Of a DNA stretch of 8,384 nt, positions 1-6,195 are shown piece by piece (the stretch's first letter is position 1; every line of letters starts with the position of its first letter). The notes below the pieces were generated by a model, which ran no database searches, was not told the origin of the DNA, and saw nothing but the letters and a program-made list of their open reading frames with translations. Source of the stretch: DATHSY01 sp046729855 (GTDB lineage Bacteria; Actinomycetota; UBA4738; HRBIN12); contig JBKPHM010000123.1 of NCBI GenBank assembly GCA_046729855.1, positions 1 through 8,384 of the forward strand. Direction: 5' to 3'. Both the position numbers and the translations under genes were made by a program.

Positions 1-38
1 GCGGTGTGGGTTCAAGATATGCTGCGCCGGGTCGATCC

Positions 39-45
39 GGGAGGG
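39..45 (+). promoter_or_regulatory. Ribosome binding site deciding the start at 55
   Basis: GGGAGGG is placed 9 nt before the ATG at 55. It supports this start over the two upstream in-frame candidates at 4 and 19. Confidence 0.7.
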
Positions 46-54
46 ATCGCCGAG

Positions 55-1311
55 ATGAGCGCGGATCGGATCGGGCGTCGAGAATTCATCCGTCGCACGG
101 GACTCGCGGCGACGTCGCTTCCTCTGGCGGCCGTGCTTGTGGCTTGCGAGGGGGGACAGCGTATCCCGGTCGGAGAAACCGAGAACGCGGCGCTGCCGAT
201 CCATCCAGACGCCCCGCCGTTGCCCCCAGGTCTGCGAGCGGAGCGCGACGCCGTGCTTCGGATCCTGCAATGGAAGGAGTACCTTGCGGGGCCTGTGATC
301 GACGCGTTCCGGCGCAGGTACGCATTCGCCGGCGTTCGTGCCGACGTCCAGAGCTTCGATCAGATCGATCAGGGTGTCGCGAAGCTCGCGGAGCCCGGTG
401 CCGACTTCGACATCTTCTTCCCGACCATTGACGTTCTTCCACGGCTGGTGACGGACCGGCTGCTGCGGCCACTGAATCACGACTATCTGCCTCATCTCCC
501 GAACCTGTGGCCGCAGTTCCGCGGAGCGTCCGCGCCCTTCTACGATCCGGGACAGCGGTACACGGTGCCGTACACCGTGTATTCGAGCGGGATCGGATGG
601 CGAAGCGATCTCGTCCACGCGTCAGATTCGCCCGATGCGCAGAGTCACCCGTTCGACATCCTCTGGGACCGCCGCTACCGCGGCCGCCTCGGCTTCTATG
701 ACAACTTCATCGAGGCGCTTTCGCTCGCGCTGCTGCGCAACGGAGTCAACGACGTGGCGGGAGCAGACGACGCCCAACTGCGCGACGCGGCCGACGCGCT
801 TCGCCTGGCTCGTCATCGCGCGGACGTGCGGTTCACGACCGAGGGCGCGGAGGAGGGGTTGCCCGAAGGTGAGTTCGTCGCGCATCAGGCGTGGTCGGGC
901 GATATCATGGCGGCGGGTCGGTACGCGTACGGCGATCGCGCCCGGACAGCATCGCTCCTCAGATATTGGTCGCCGGAGGGCCACGACCGAATCGTTGGCT
1001 GCGACTTAATAGCGGTCTGCGCACGCGGCCGCAACCCGGTGCTCGCGCACGCCTTCATCGATCACCTCTTGCGGTTCGACGTCGCGATGGATAACTTCAG
1101 CTGGAATGGGTACCAGCCGCCGCTGGAAGGGGTGACTCGGGAGGCGTTCGCGGATCGCTCGTTCCGCTGGCACGCATCGGTTCCTTCGAACCTCGTCGAT
1201 GCGCTGCTCTCGCCAGCGTCCTTCGGCGAGGGTCAATTCGTCGTCGGGCTCGCCCCCTCGCAACGAGCCCGCTGGCTCGCTCAATGGAACCGCGTCGTGC
1301 CGAGAACCTGA
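55..1311 (+). CDS. PotD-like extracellular solute-binding lipoprotein (first paralog)
   Basis: A periplasmic-type binding protein of the spermidine/putrescine (PotD) family, 418 aa, expected to sit outside the membrane as a lipoprotein and deliver ligand to an ABC permease. The N-terminus shows a Tat signal (RREF at residues 8-11), a hydrophobic stretch, and a lipobox LVAC with Cys31 as the likely lipidated residue. The mature part starts near residue 68 with the first beta strand (LRILQWKEYL). It keeps family motifs also found in the second paralog at 3816-5141: FFPTIDVL (121-128), RPLNHDYLP (138-146), WSGD (280-283, probably the ligand-stacking Trp of PotD) and AMDNFSWNGYQPP (344-356). The ATG at 55 is preferred because GGGAGGG lies 9 nt upstream; in-frame GTG 4 and ATG 19 lack such a site and would lengthen the Tat n-region. 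The 3' end overlaps the convergent gene by 31 bp. Ligand is unproven: pocket acids of E. coli PotD are only partly matched. Confidence 0.9.
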   Translation: MSADRIGRREFIRRTGLAATSLPLAAVLVACEGGQRIPVGETENAALPIHPDAPPLPPGLRAERDAVLRILQWKEYLAGPVIDAFRRRYAFAGVRADVQSFDQIDQGVAKLAEPGADFDIFFPTIDVLPRLVTDRLLRPLNHDYLPHLPNLWPQFRGASAPFYDPGQRYTVPYTVYSSGIGWRSDLVHASDSPDAQSHPFDILWDRRYRGRLGFYDNFIEALSLALLRNGVNDVAGADDAQLRDAADALRLARHRADVRFTTEGAEEGLPEGEFVAHQAWSGDIMAAGRYAYGDRARTASLLRYWSPEGHDRIVGCDLIAVCARGRNPVLAHAFIDHLLRFDVAMDNFSWNGYQPPLEGVTREAFADRSFRWHASVPSNLVDALLSPASFGEGQFVVGLAPSQRARWLAQWNRVVPRT

Positions 1312-1859
1312 GCGGGCGTTCTCGCGCGCGCCGGCAGCCAATCGCCCGACGCATCGAAACCCTCGAACACGCCGACAGTCGCGCCGGTTCGCGCGTCGAC
1401 CATCTGGATCAGGAGGTTGCTCGGCTCGCATCCGTCGCCGATCCCTGCCCTGCTCGGCGAGACGAAATCGCCCTTCGCGCTGAAGTAGCAGAGGTCGTGG
1501 GTGATGTAGACCCACGCCGGACCATAAGTGATGTCTTGGTAGTCATCGTGGACCGTCGCGAGGGTCAGCGCGACGTCACGCCGGGGATCGGCGCCCACGA
1601 GCCGTCCGTAGGCGCCCTCGGGGTTCACCGTCGCGACGACGTCACCCGGTGGCGCAAGCTGGTAGGTGAGCGACCCCGGGACGGCTTGCAGACGCGTTTG
1701 GCGCAGCCCGGCGTAAGGGTCGGCGACGCGATGGAGCTTCCACCCGATGAACGAAGCGGTCATGGCCGTGATGGATACGAACACGACGACGCGTTCTCCT
1801 CGCACACCGTTAGCCTGACGTGACCGAGAGGACCGCGTCAAGATGAGCGTTGCGGACAT
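1281..1859 (-). CDS. Unknown membrane-anchored extracytoplasmic protein
   Basis: I do not recognise the family. The product is 192 aa from the ATG at 1859. It has a basic N-terminus, one hydrophobic segment at about residues 24-40 (VVVFVSITAMTASFIGW), and then a soluble domain. That domain has strand-like segments, many aromatics (YGPAWVYITHDLCYF) and two cysteines at about 124 and 144 that could form a disulfide outside the cell. A DARTGATVGVFEG segment (155-167) resembles the turn of a beta-hairpin as seen in secreted beta proteins. I judge it real because its composition is balanced, whereas the opposing plus-strand frame is Arg/Asp-rich and featureless. Start is uncertain: GTG at 1868 is also in frame, and GTG at 1784 has GAGGAG about 11 nt upstream and would begin right at the hydrophobic segment. 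It lies 87 bp downstream of the PotC-like gene on the same strand, so cotranscription with the transporter is possible. Confidence 0.68.
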   Translation of the reverse strand: MSATLILTRSSRSRQANGVRGERVVVFVSITAMTASFIGWKLHRVADPYAGLRQTRLQAVPGSLTYQLAPPGDVVATVNPEGAYGRLVGADPRRDVALTLATVHDDYQDITYGPAWVYITHDLCYFSAKGDFVSPSRAGIGDGCEPSNLLIQMVDARTGATVGVFEGFDASGDWLPARARTPAQVLGTTRFH

Positions 1860-1920
1860 CGCGTGCACCTGCCGATGCCCTGCGTGTCCTCCAGGAGCGC
1901 GCCGTGGAGATCGCGGTCGA

Positions 1921-1974
1921 CTAGAGCTGGCTGAACTCGGCGACGCCTAGAGCTGGCTGAACTCGGCGACGCCT
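1921..1974. repeat. Perfect 26-bp tandem duplication at the permease 3' end
   Basis: Bases 1921-1946 and 1947-1972 are identical, and the next two bases (CT) begin a third unit, so period 26 covers 54 bp. Read on the minus strand, each unit encodes the last residues AEFSQL followed by TAG. The first unit met by the ribosome (1972-1947) ends the PotC-like gene; the second lies just after the stop. Each unit can also form a weak 5-bp stem (GAGUU/AGCUC with one G-U pair, 5-nt loop). Confidence 0.97.
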
Positions 1975-2870
1975 CCCGCCTCCTGTCCGCGGGATAGCCG
2001 CCTGTATGCGACGTATCCGATCGCGATCGCAATCGTCGTCGTTACGAGCATCAACGTCGCCGCAGCGTTCACCGCGGGGGTCGGCGCCGAGCGAACCGCC
2101 GTGTAGACGAACAGTGACAGCGGCGTGCTCGATTCCGGCCCGGACAGGTACGCAACCGTCACGAAGTCGTCGACCGTATCCGCGAACACGATCGCGAAGC
2201 TCGCGAAGATCGCCGGGTAGAGCATTGGCAACAGGACCCGCCGCACCGATCCCCATGGGGGGGCGCCCAGATCCATCCCCGCCTCCTCGTGCTCCTTGCC
2301 GATCGACAGCAGGCGAGCGCGGACGATGATGACCGGATAGGAGATCTGGAACGTCACCAATCCGAGCACCTGCCCGACCGTGCCGAGGTGGACGAACGTG
2401 AAGAGATACTGGATCACGAGCAACATCGAGACGCCGATGATGATCTCCGGCATGACGAACGTGACCAGCATGAGGAAGTTGGCGCCCGTCGCGACGCGTC
2501 CCCGCCAGCGATCGATCCCGATCGCGAATGCGACGCCGATCGGGACCGCGATGATCATCGTCAGGAACGAGAGCAGGTACGTCTGGAGGATCGCCCGACG
2601 GAGCGTGGGGTCCTGGAAGAGGGCCGCTCCGTCCGGGTCGTCGAGCCACCACCGGAGGCCGAACGTCTGCAGCTGCGCGTTCGAACGGCCGGCGTTGAAC
2701 GAGATCATGATTGCGATCAGCACGGGGAGGAGCGACCAGGCGAGATACGCCCACGTCAGCGTCGCGAGGATCCTCGGCTTGCGCCACGGATCGCGCCACC
2801 ACTTCCCCACGCGACGCGTCCGAACTCGGGGGATCGCGAGCTCGGGGGCGTGGGCCGCGCTCTCGGTCAC
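1947..2870 (-). CDS. potC: PotC-like ABC transporter inner-membrane permease
   Basis: One of the two membrane subunits of a polyamine-type ABC importer, 307 aa. It has a cytoplasmic N-terminus (basic, residues 1-33), then hydrophobic segments at about 37-58, 95-118, 130-158, 166-185, 218-240 and 268-288. The permease EAA loop that docks the ATPase is visible at 196-215 (EEAGMDLG, then VRRVLLP), following the family pattern EAA-x3-G-x9-I-x-LP. The GTG start at 2870 overlaps the TGA of the upstream PotB-like gene as GTGA, and GGGAGGGG (2880-2873) lies just ahead of it, implying translational coupling. The frame stays open far upstream of 2870, but that part is out-of-frame sequence of the PotB-like gene and is not counted. 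The last codons lie in a 26-bp tandem duplication that leaves the protein unchanged. Family is clear; polyamine as substrate is inferred. Confidence 0.93.
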   Translation of the reverse strand: MTESAAHAPELAIPRVRTRRVGKWWRDPWRKPRILATLTWAYLAWSLLPVLIAIMISFNAGRSNAQLQTFGLRWWLDDPDGAALFQDPTLRRAILQTYLLSFLTMIIAVPIGVAFAIGIDRWRGRVATGANFLMLVTFVMPEIIIGVSMLLVIQYLFTFVHLGTVGQVLGLVTFQISYPVIIVRARLLSIGKEHEEAGMDLGAPPWGSVRRVLLPMLYPAIFASFAIVFADTVDDFVTVAYLSGPESSTPLSLFVYTAVRSAPTPAVNAAATLMLVTTTIAIAIGYVAYRRLSRGQEAGGVAEFSQL

Positions 2871-3823
2871 AGCCCCTCCCGGGCGTGGAGCGTATACCGC
2901 AGGTAGTAGATCATCGGCAGGAGCAGCAGCACCATCAGGAGGATGACCATGACGGCTCCCTCCGGCCCCTGCCCGTACGAGCCGACGGACTCGTTGATCA
3001 GGTTCCCGATCATCGACGTCTTCGGCGACTGCGACAGCAGATCTTGCGTGTAGTAGTCGCCGAACATCGGTAGCGCGACGATCACCAGCCCGGCGAGGAT
3101 CGCGGGTTTGGACAACGGCAGCGTGACGCGGAGGAACGTCTGCACGCGACCGGCTCCGAGATCGCGGCCCGCCTCCAAGAGGTTGGCGTCGATCCTGTCG
3201 AGGAACGCGAAGAGCGGCAGGATCATATACGGGATGTAGCCGTAGATCAGGCCGAACACCACCGTCACCGGATTGCCCTCGAGCCATTTGACGGGCTGCG
3301 GGGCCAGGTGCAGGACCGTGATCAGCTTGTTGATGTAGCCCTCGTCGTCGAGCAGGTTCACCCAGGCGAGCATCCGCATCAGGTAACTGATCCAGAACGG
3401 CGAGAGGAGCAGGACGAGGATCAGGGTTCGCCACCTGCCGGCGAAGCGAGCGACGTAGTACGCGACCGCGTACCCGAAGACCAGGCACACGGAGCCCGCG
3501 ATCGCCACGTAGATGAACGTCCGGATGTAGGCGTCCTGTAGGAAGGCGTTGGCTCCGAAGATCTTCCCGAGCACGTCCGTCAGGTAGTCGTCCGTCCAGT
3601 ACCACGGCTGCCAGACGGGGAGCGGGTTCCGGAACAGGTCGACGGTGCCGAAGGCGACCGCGAAGATCACGTAGAACGGCACGATGAACATCAGCAGGAG
3701 CCAGAGCATCCCGGGGACGGCGAAGCTCGGCCAGAAGGCCTTCGGGTATACGACGCCGGTACCCTCCGACGCGCGATCCGCAGGTGCTCGCGCCGATGCG
3801 GTCTTGGTGGTGGCCTCAGCCAC
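2867..3823 (-). CDS. potB: PotB-like ABC transporter inner-membrane permease
   Basis: The partner membrane subunit of the importer, 318 aa, about the usual PotB-like length plus a short polar N-terminal extension (residues 1-28). Hydrophobic segments lie at about 33-58, 101-125, 132-156, 186-208, 238-256 and 287-309. The ATPase-docking EAA loop is at 217-236 (EAGRDLGAG, then FLRVTLP). An aromatic-rich loop (PVWQPWYWTDDY, 69-80) follows the first segment, as in other PotB/PotH proteins. The GTG start at 3823 overlaps the end of the binding-protein gene by 8 bp, with AGGAG (3838-3834) 10 nt upstream. Together with the 4-bp overlap to the PotC-like gene, this makes a coupled binding protein-PotB-PotC operon. 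No ATP-binding subunit follows, so the ATPase must be encoded elsewhere or shared. Confidence 0.94.
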   Translation of the reverse strand: MAEATTKTASARAPADRASEGTGVVYPKAFWPSFAVPGMLWLLLMFIVPFYVIFAVAFGTVDLFRNPLPVWQPWYWTDDYLTDVLGKIFGANAFLQDAYIRTFIYVAIAGSVCLVFGYAVAYYVARFAGRWRTLILVLLLSPFWISYLMRMLAWVNLLDDEGYINKLITVLHLAPQPVKWLEGNPVTVVFGLIYGYIPYMILPLFAFLDRIDANLLEAGRDLGAGRVQTFLRVTLPLSKPAILAGLVIVALPMFGDYYTQDLLSQSPKTSMIGNLINESVGSYGQGPEGAVMVILLMVLLLLPMIYYLRYTLHAREGL

Positions 3824-5141
3824 CAGCCGTGAACTCCTGCCACGCGTCCTGCCAGAGCTCGTCGCCCTCGGGCGAGAGCTCGTGGAGACGCAGGCCGTTC
3901 TCCAGGTCGGACGGCACCACTACGGCGTCCGGCATCCACGGCGGGACGTACGCGACCGGGGGCGCCCAGTTGGAGATCTTCGAGAACAGGCCCTCCGTCT
4001 TGGTCAGCTGGTCCGGCTCGGCGTCCAACATGGGTGGCTGGTACCCGACCCAGGAGAAGTTGTCCATCGCCTGCTTGAAGTCGAGCAACCAGTTCAGGAA
4101 CAGGTGTCCGAGCACCGGATTCTCGGCATTCGACGGCACGACCATGAGGTCGTTGTCCGCGGGTGCGACCCGATCCTCGGGCAGCCAGTAGCCGAGCGTC
4201 CGGAACTCCTCTTCCGTGTAGGAGGGCACGTAGCCCCAACCCGCGACGATGTCGCCCGACCAGGACTCGTGGATCCAGAAGTCGCCCTTCGGGAGCCTGG
4301 CGTACGATCCGTTGATCGTCGCCCGGACGTTCACGGTCGGGATGAGATCGAGCAGGGCCTGCTTCGCCTTCTCGATCTCGGCAGGGTCTTCGGTGTTGAT
4401 GTCGTTGATGCCCTCCTTCTGGAGCGCGAACCCGATCGTGTCCCGGTAGGAGTCGTACACCCCGACCTTGCCGGAGTACTTGGGGTCCCAGAGCATCGCC
4501 CGGGGGTTCGGGTTGCTGCGGATCTCGTCGTCGCTGATGTGATCGCGACGGTACGAGATCCCCGTCGTGTAGACGACGTACGGGACCGAGTACTGCCACC
4601 CCTGATCGTAGAAGGGGTTCTGGAAGGTCTCCCAGGCGTTCGCCTCGAGGTTCGGGATGTAGCTGTGGTTGAGCGGCTGGAGGTACTCGCCGTTCACGAG
4701 CTTCCCGAGCACGTCGTACGTCGGGAAGAACACGTCGAGCTTCAGCTGTCCCGTCTGGATCTTGGTGACCGCCTCCTCCATGTTGTAGAAGCGGTTGTAC
4801 TCGTAGTCGCAGTCGTACTTCTCGCAGAACGCCTCGATCACGCGCCTCCATATGTACAGGTCCCAGTTGAAGATCTGCAGCGTGGCGCCCTTCTCGGGCT
4901 CGAGCCCGTCGGGGATCGGCTCCCCCACGAGGGGCAGGGTGACGGGGTTGTCCGGGGTCGCGACCTGGAACCCGTCGGCCGTCCCCCCCTGGTCGCGAGG
5001 ATTCCCGCCGCACGCGGCGAGGATCGCGGCAAGGCTCGGCACGCCGACCGCGGCGCCCGCGGATGCCCGGAGGAACTCCCGTCGGGTCAGCGGACGCGGT
5101 CGCCGACCGACCCGACCTTCCATCGGATGACGCCGATACAT
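3816..5141 (-). CDS. potD: PotD-like extracellular solute-binding lipoprotein (second paralog, operonic)
   Basis: The ligand-binding subunit of the PotBC-like importer, 441 aa. The N-terminus holds a Tat motif (TRREFLR, 19-25), a hydrophobic run and a lipobox LAAC with Cys44, so the mature protein should be a surface lipoprotein exported folded. The binding domain starts near residue 87 (LQIFNWDLYI). Other family features are FFPTYDVLGKLV (138-149), QPLNHSYIPN (155-164), SVPYVVYTTGISYRRD (185-200), WSGD with Trp294, and AMDNFSWVGYQPP (358-370). By my recollection of E. coli PotD, the pocket Trp of the WSGD region is kept and its Glu171 is matched by Asp (DSYRD, 230-234), while Asp168 and Trp255 are not, so the ligand may be a polyamine relative. 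ATG 5141 is chosen over ATG 5123 and far-upstream in-frame starts because AAGGAGG sits 8 nt ahead. The frame is open to 5450, but that part lies in the intergenic region and the opposite gene. Confidence 0.93.
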   Translation of the reverse strand: MYRRHPMEGRVGRRPRPLTRREFLRASAGAAVGVPSLAAILAACGGNPRDQGGTADGFQVATPDNPVTLPLVGEPIPDGLEPEKGATLQIFNWDLYIWRRVIEAFCEKYDCDYEYNRFYNMEEAVTKIQTGQLKLDVFFPTYDVLGKLVNGEYLQPLNHSYIPNLEANAWETFQNPFYDQGWQYSVPYVVYTTGISYRRDHISDDEIRSNPNPRAMLWDPKYSGKVGVYDSYRDTIGFALQKEGINDINTEDPAEIEKAKQALLDLIPTVNVRATINGSYARLPKGDFWIHESWSGDIVAGWGYVPSYTEEEFRTLGYWLPEDRVAPADNDLMVVPSNAENPVLGHLFLNWLLDFKQAMDNFSWVGYQPPMLDAEPDQLTKTEGLFSKISNWAPPVAYVPPWMPDAVVVPSDLENGLRLHELSPEGDELWQDAWQEFTAGG

Positions 5142-5149
5142 CCCGGCTC

Positions 5150-5156
5150 CCTCCTT
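5150..5156 (-). promoter_or_regulatory. Strong Shine-Dalgarno site of the potD-like gene
   Basis: Read on the minus strand this is AAGGAGG, 8 nt before the ATG at 5141. It is the strongest RBS in the window and fixes the start of the binding-protein operon. Confidence 0.85.
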
Positions 5157-5195
5157 TGCGCGGTTGACCCGCGGTTCAGGAGGCTTGGAGTACCA

Positions 5196-5228
5196 CAGGT
5201 CATCCGATACCCGCAAGTCAATGACCTG
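5196..5228. promoter_or_regulatory. Inverted repeat, possible operator upstream of the transporter operon
   Basis: CAGGTCAT (5196-5203) and ATGACCTG (5221-5228) are perfect 8-bp inverted arms separated by 17 bp, so the centres are 25 bp apart. The right arm overlaps a TTGACT (minus strand, 5221-5216) that could serve as a -35 element for the leftward operon. The matching -10 region (near 5198-5192, TGTGGT-like) is weak, so I do not call the promoter itself. There is no T-run, so a terminator is unlikely. Regulator unknown. Confidence 0.35.
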
Positions 5229-5299
5229 CCGTGCCCGGGGGATCCGAGGCGTAGCCCCACCGTCCCGCAGACGCGCACCGCGGCCCACGTCGTTGGAAC

Positions 5300-5330
5300 T
5301 TGAAGCGTCGTTCAATCTCGCGTGTATCAT
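5300..5330 (+). promoter_or_regulatory. Candidate sigma-70 promoter of the hydratase operon
   Basis: A TTGAAG at 5300-5305 (4 of 6 to TTGACA, with the first four bases matching) is followed after a long 19-bp spacer by TATCAT at 5325-5330 (5 of 6 to TATAAT). Transcription would start near 5337, about 22 nt before the TTG start, leaving room for the RBS at 5348. The spacer is longer than the usual 17 bp, and the whole element could be fortuitous. Confidence 0.35.
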
Positions 5331-5368
5331 GCGGCCGCGTCGACCCCGGAGGCTCACATTGAACGACG
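5306..5368. repeat. 11-bp perfect inverted repeat spanning promoter and start codon
   Basis: CGTCGTTCAAT (5306-5316) and ATTGAACGACG (5358-5368) are exact reverse complements with a 41-bp interval. The right arm includes the TTG start at 5359; the left arm falls in the spacer of the candidate promoter. The interval holds the GGAGG ribosome site. A third copy of the TTGAA core lies at 5300-5304. It may be an operator pair, or, if transcription starts further upstream, a hairpin that hides the start codon. Confidence 0.5.
5348..5352 (+). promoter_or_regulatory. Ribosome binding site deciding a TTG start
   Basis: GGAGG lies 6 nt before the TTG at 5359, the best-placed signal for the hydratase gene. 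The in-frame ATG at 5329 lies upstream of this site and would add a Pro/Arg-rich leader (MRPRRPRR) untypical of the family. Confidence 0.7.
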
Positions 5369-6195
5369 GATCCGCCTCGGAACCGGTCCTGCTCGGAGAG
5401 GACATCGGCTCGGTCCGGCGGCTCACGATGAGCCGTCCGAAGGCGCTCAACGCCTTGAACGGCGAGCTGCTCGATGCCCTCTCGGCCGCCCTCGCCGCCG
5501 CGGCCCGAGACGACGCCGTCTCGGTCGTGGTCCTGCGCGGCGCCGGCCGGGCGTTCTCGGCCGGTTACGACCTGAACGAGGACGCATCGGCCGGCGCGAT
5601 GGACGGCGCCGCGTGGCACGAGGAGCTCAAGCGCTCCACCGAGCGCATGCTCGAGCTGATCGATCACCCCAAGCCGGTGATCGCGCAGGTTCACGGCTAC
5701 TGCCTGGCCGGCGGCACCGACCTGATGCTGGCGTGCGACCTGGCGGTGGCGGCCGACGACGCGTATTTCGGGTACGTGGACATCCGGTTCGGGTCCGGCG
5801 TCGTCTCGATGTTTCTGCCCTGGGTCATCGGCGTCCGGAAGGCCAAGGAGCTGCTGTTCACCGGCGAGGACCGGATCCCCGCCTCCGAGGCGCTGCGGAT
5901 CGGGCTGGTCAACCGCGTCGTCCCACGCGACGAGCTGGACGACGCGACGCTCGCGCTCGCGGAGGAGATCGCCAGGAACGAGCCGTTCGTGGTCCAGGCG
6001 ACCAAGCGCTCGGTCAATCGCGCCTGGGAGGTCGCCGGGTTCCGGGCCGCGCTCGCCGCGAACACCGAGATCGACGTGATGATCGAGGCCGCGAACCTTC
6101 CGCAGCGGGCCGAGTTCCGCCGGATCACGGAGGAGAAGGGGCTCCGCGAGGCGATCGCGTGGCGCGACGCCCGCCACCGCGAGGCCGACCGATGA
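5359..6195 (+). CDS. Enoyl-CoA hydratase/isomerase (crotonase) family protein
   Basis: A crotonase-fold enzyme acting on an acyl-CoA thioester in the cytoplasm, 278 aa from the TTG start (the usual length is about 255-280). Visible features are the N-terminal strand ending in MSRPKALNALN (24-34), the first oxyanion-hole segment AFSAGYDLNED (65-75), the second one HGYCLAGGTDLMLACDL (112-128), and the C-terminal helix GLREAIAWRDARHRE (261-275). The positions of the two catalytic Glu of rat mitochondrial hydratase (144 and 164) align with Asp121 in GGTD and Asp141 in GYVD, so it may be a lyase, isomerase or slow hydratase instead of a standard beta-oxidation enzyme. Its stop overlaps the ATG of the next gene (ATGA), so the product probably works on the CoA ester made by that synthetase. 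A FerB-like hydratase/lyase for hydroxycinnamoyl-CoA is one option; short-chain or branched acyl-CoA use is another. The family call is firm, the substrate is not. Confidence 0.93.
   Translation: MNDGSASEPVLLGEDIGSVRRLTMSRPKALNALNGELLDALSAALAAAARDDAVSVVVLRGAGRAFSAGYDLNEDASAGAMDGAAWHEELKRSTERMLELIDHPKPVIAQVHGYCLAGGTDLMLACDLAVAADDAYFGYVDIRFGSGVVSMFLPWVIGVRKAKELLFTGEDRIPASEALRIGLVNRVVPRDELDDATLALAEEIARNEPFVVQATKRSVNRAWEVAGFRAALAANTEIDVMIEAANLPQRAEFRRITEEKGLREAIAWRDARHREADR

Noticed and set aside
1284..1823. Plus-strand open frame of 179 codons opposite the unknown gene
   Set aside because: Charged and Arg/Asp-rich, with no convincing RBS. The minus-strand frame has a membrane segment, cysteines and balanced composition and is the better candidate.
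1860..1946. Possible terminator between the PotC-like gene and the unknown gene
   Set aside because: Apart from the weak stems in the tandem repeat and a short CTCCAGGAG palindrome, there is no stable GC hairpin followed by a T-run.
1921..2802. Minus-strand frame of 293 codons ending in the second copy of the 26-bp unit
   Set aside because: It shows no membrane helices and is a frame-shifted shadow of the PotC-like gene. Its shared tail comes only from the tandem duplication.
2871..3605. Upstream extension of the PotC-like frame
   Set aside because: The residues before the GTG at 2870 are out-of-frame translation of the PotB-like gene, not a fusion protein.
3684..5303. Long plus-strand open frame (539 codons) antisense to the potD-like gene and the start of the PotB-like gene
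   Set aside because: Val/Arg/Asp-rich, with no recognisable fold or RBS. It exactly opposes a strongly supported gene and arises from GC-rich codon bias.
5331..5338. GCGGCCGC palindrome in the hydratase leader
   Set aside because: An 8-bp GC palindrome is expected by chance in DNA this GC-rich, and nothing around it marks it as functional.
5322..6191. In-frame upstream extension of the synthetase gene through the hydratase region
   Set aside because: This part is Arg/Gly-rich shadow sequence of the hydratase. The real start at 6192 has an RBS and begins a canonical CoA-binding domain.
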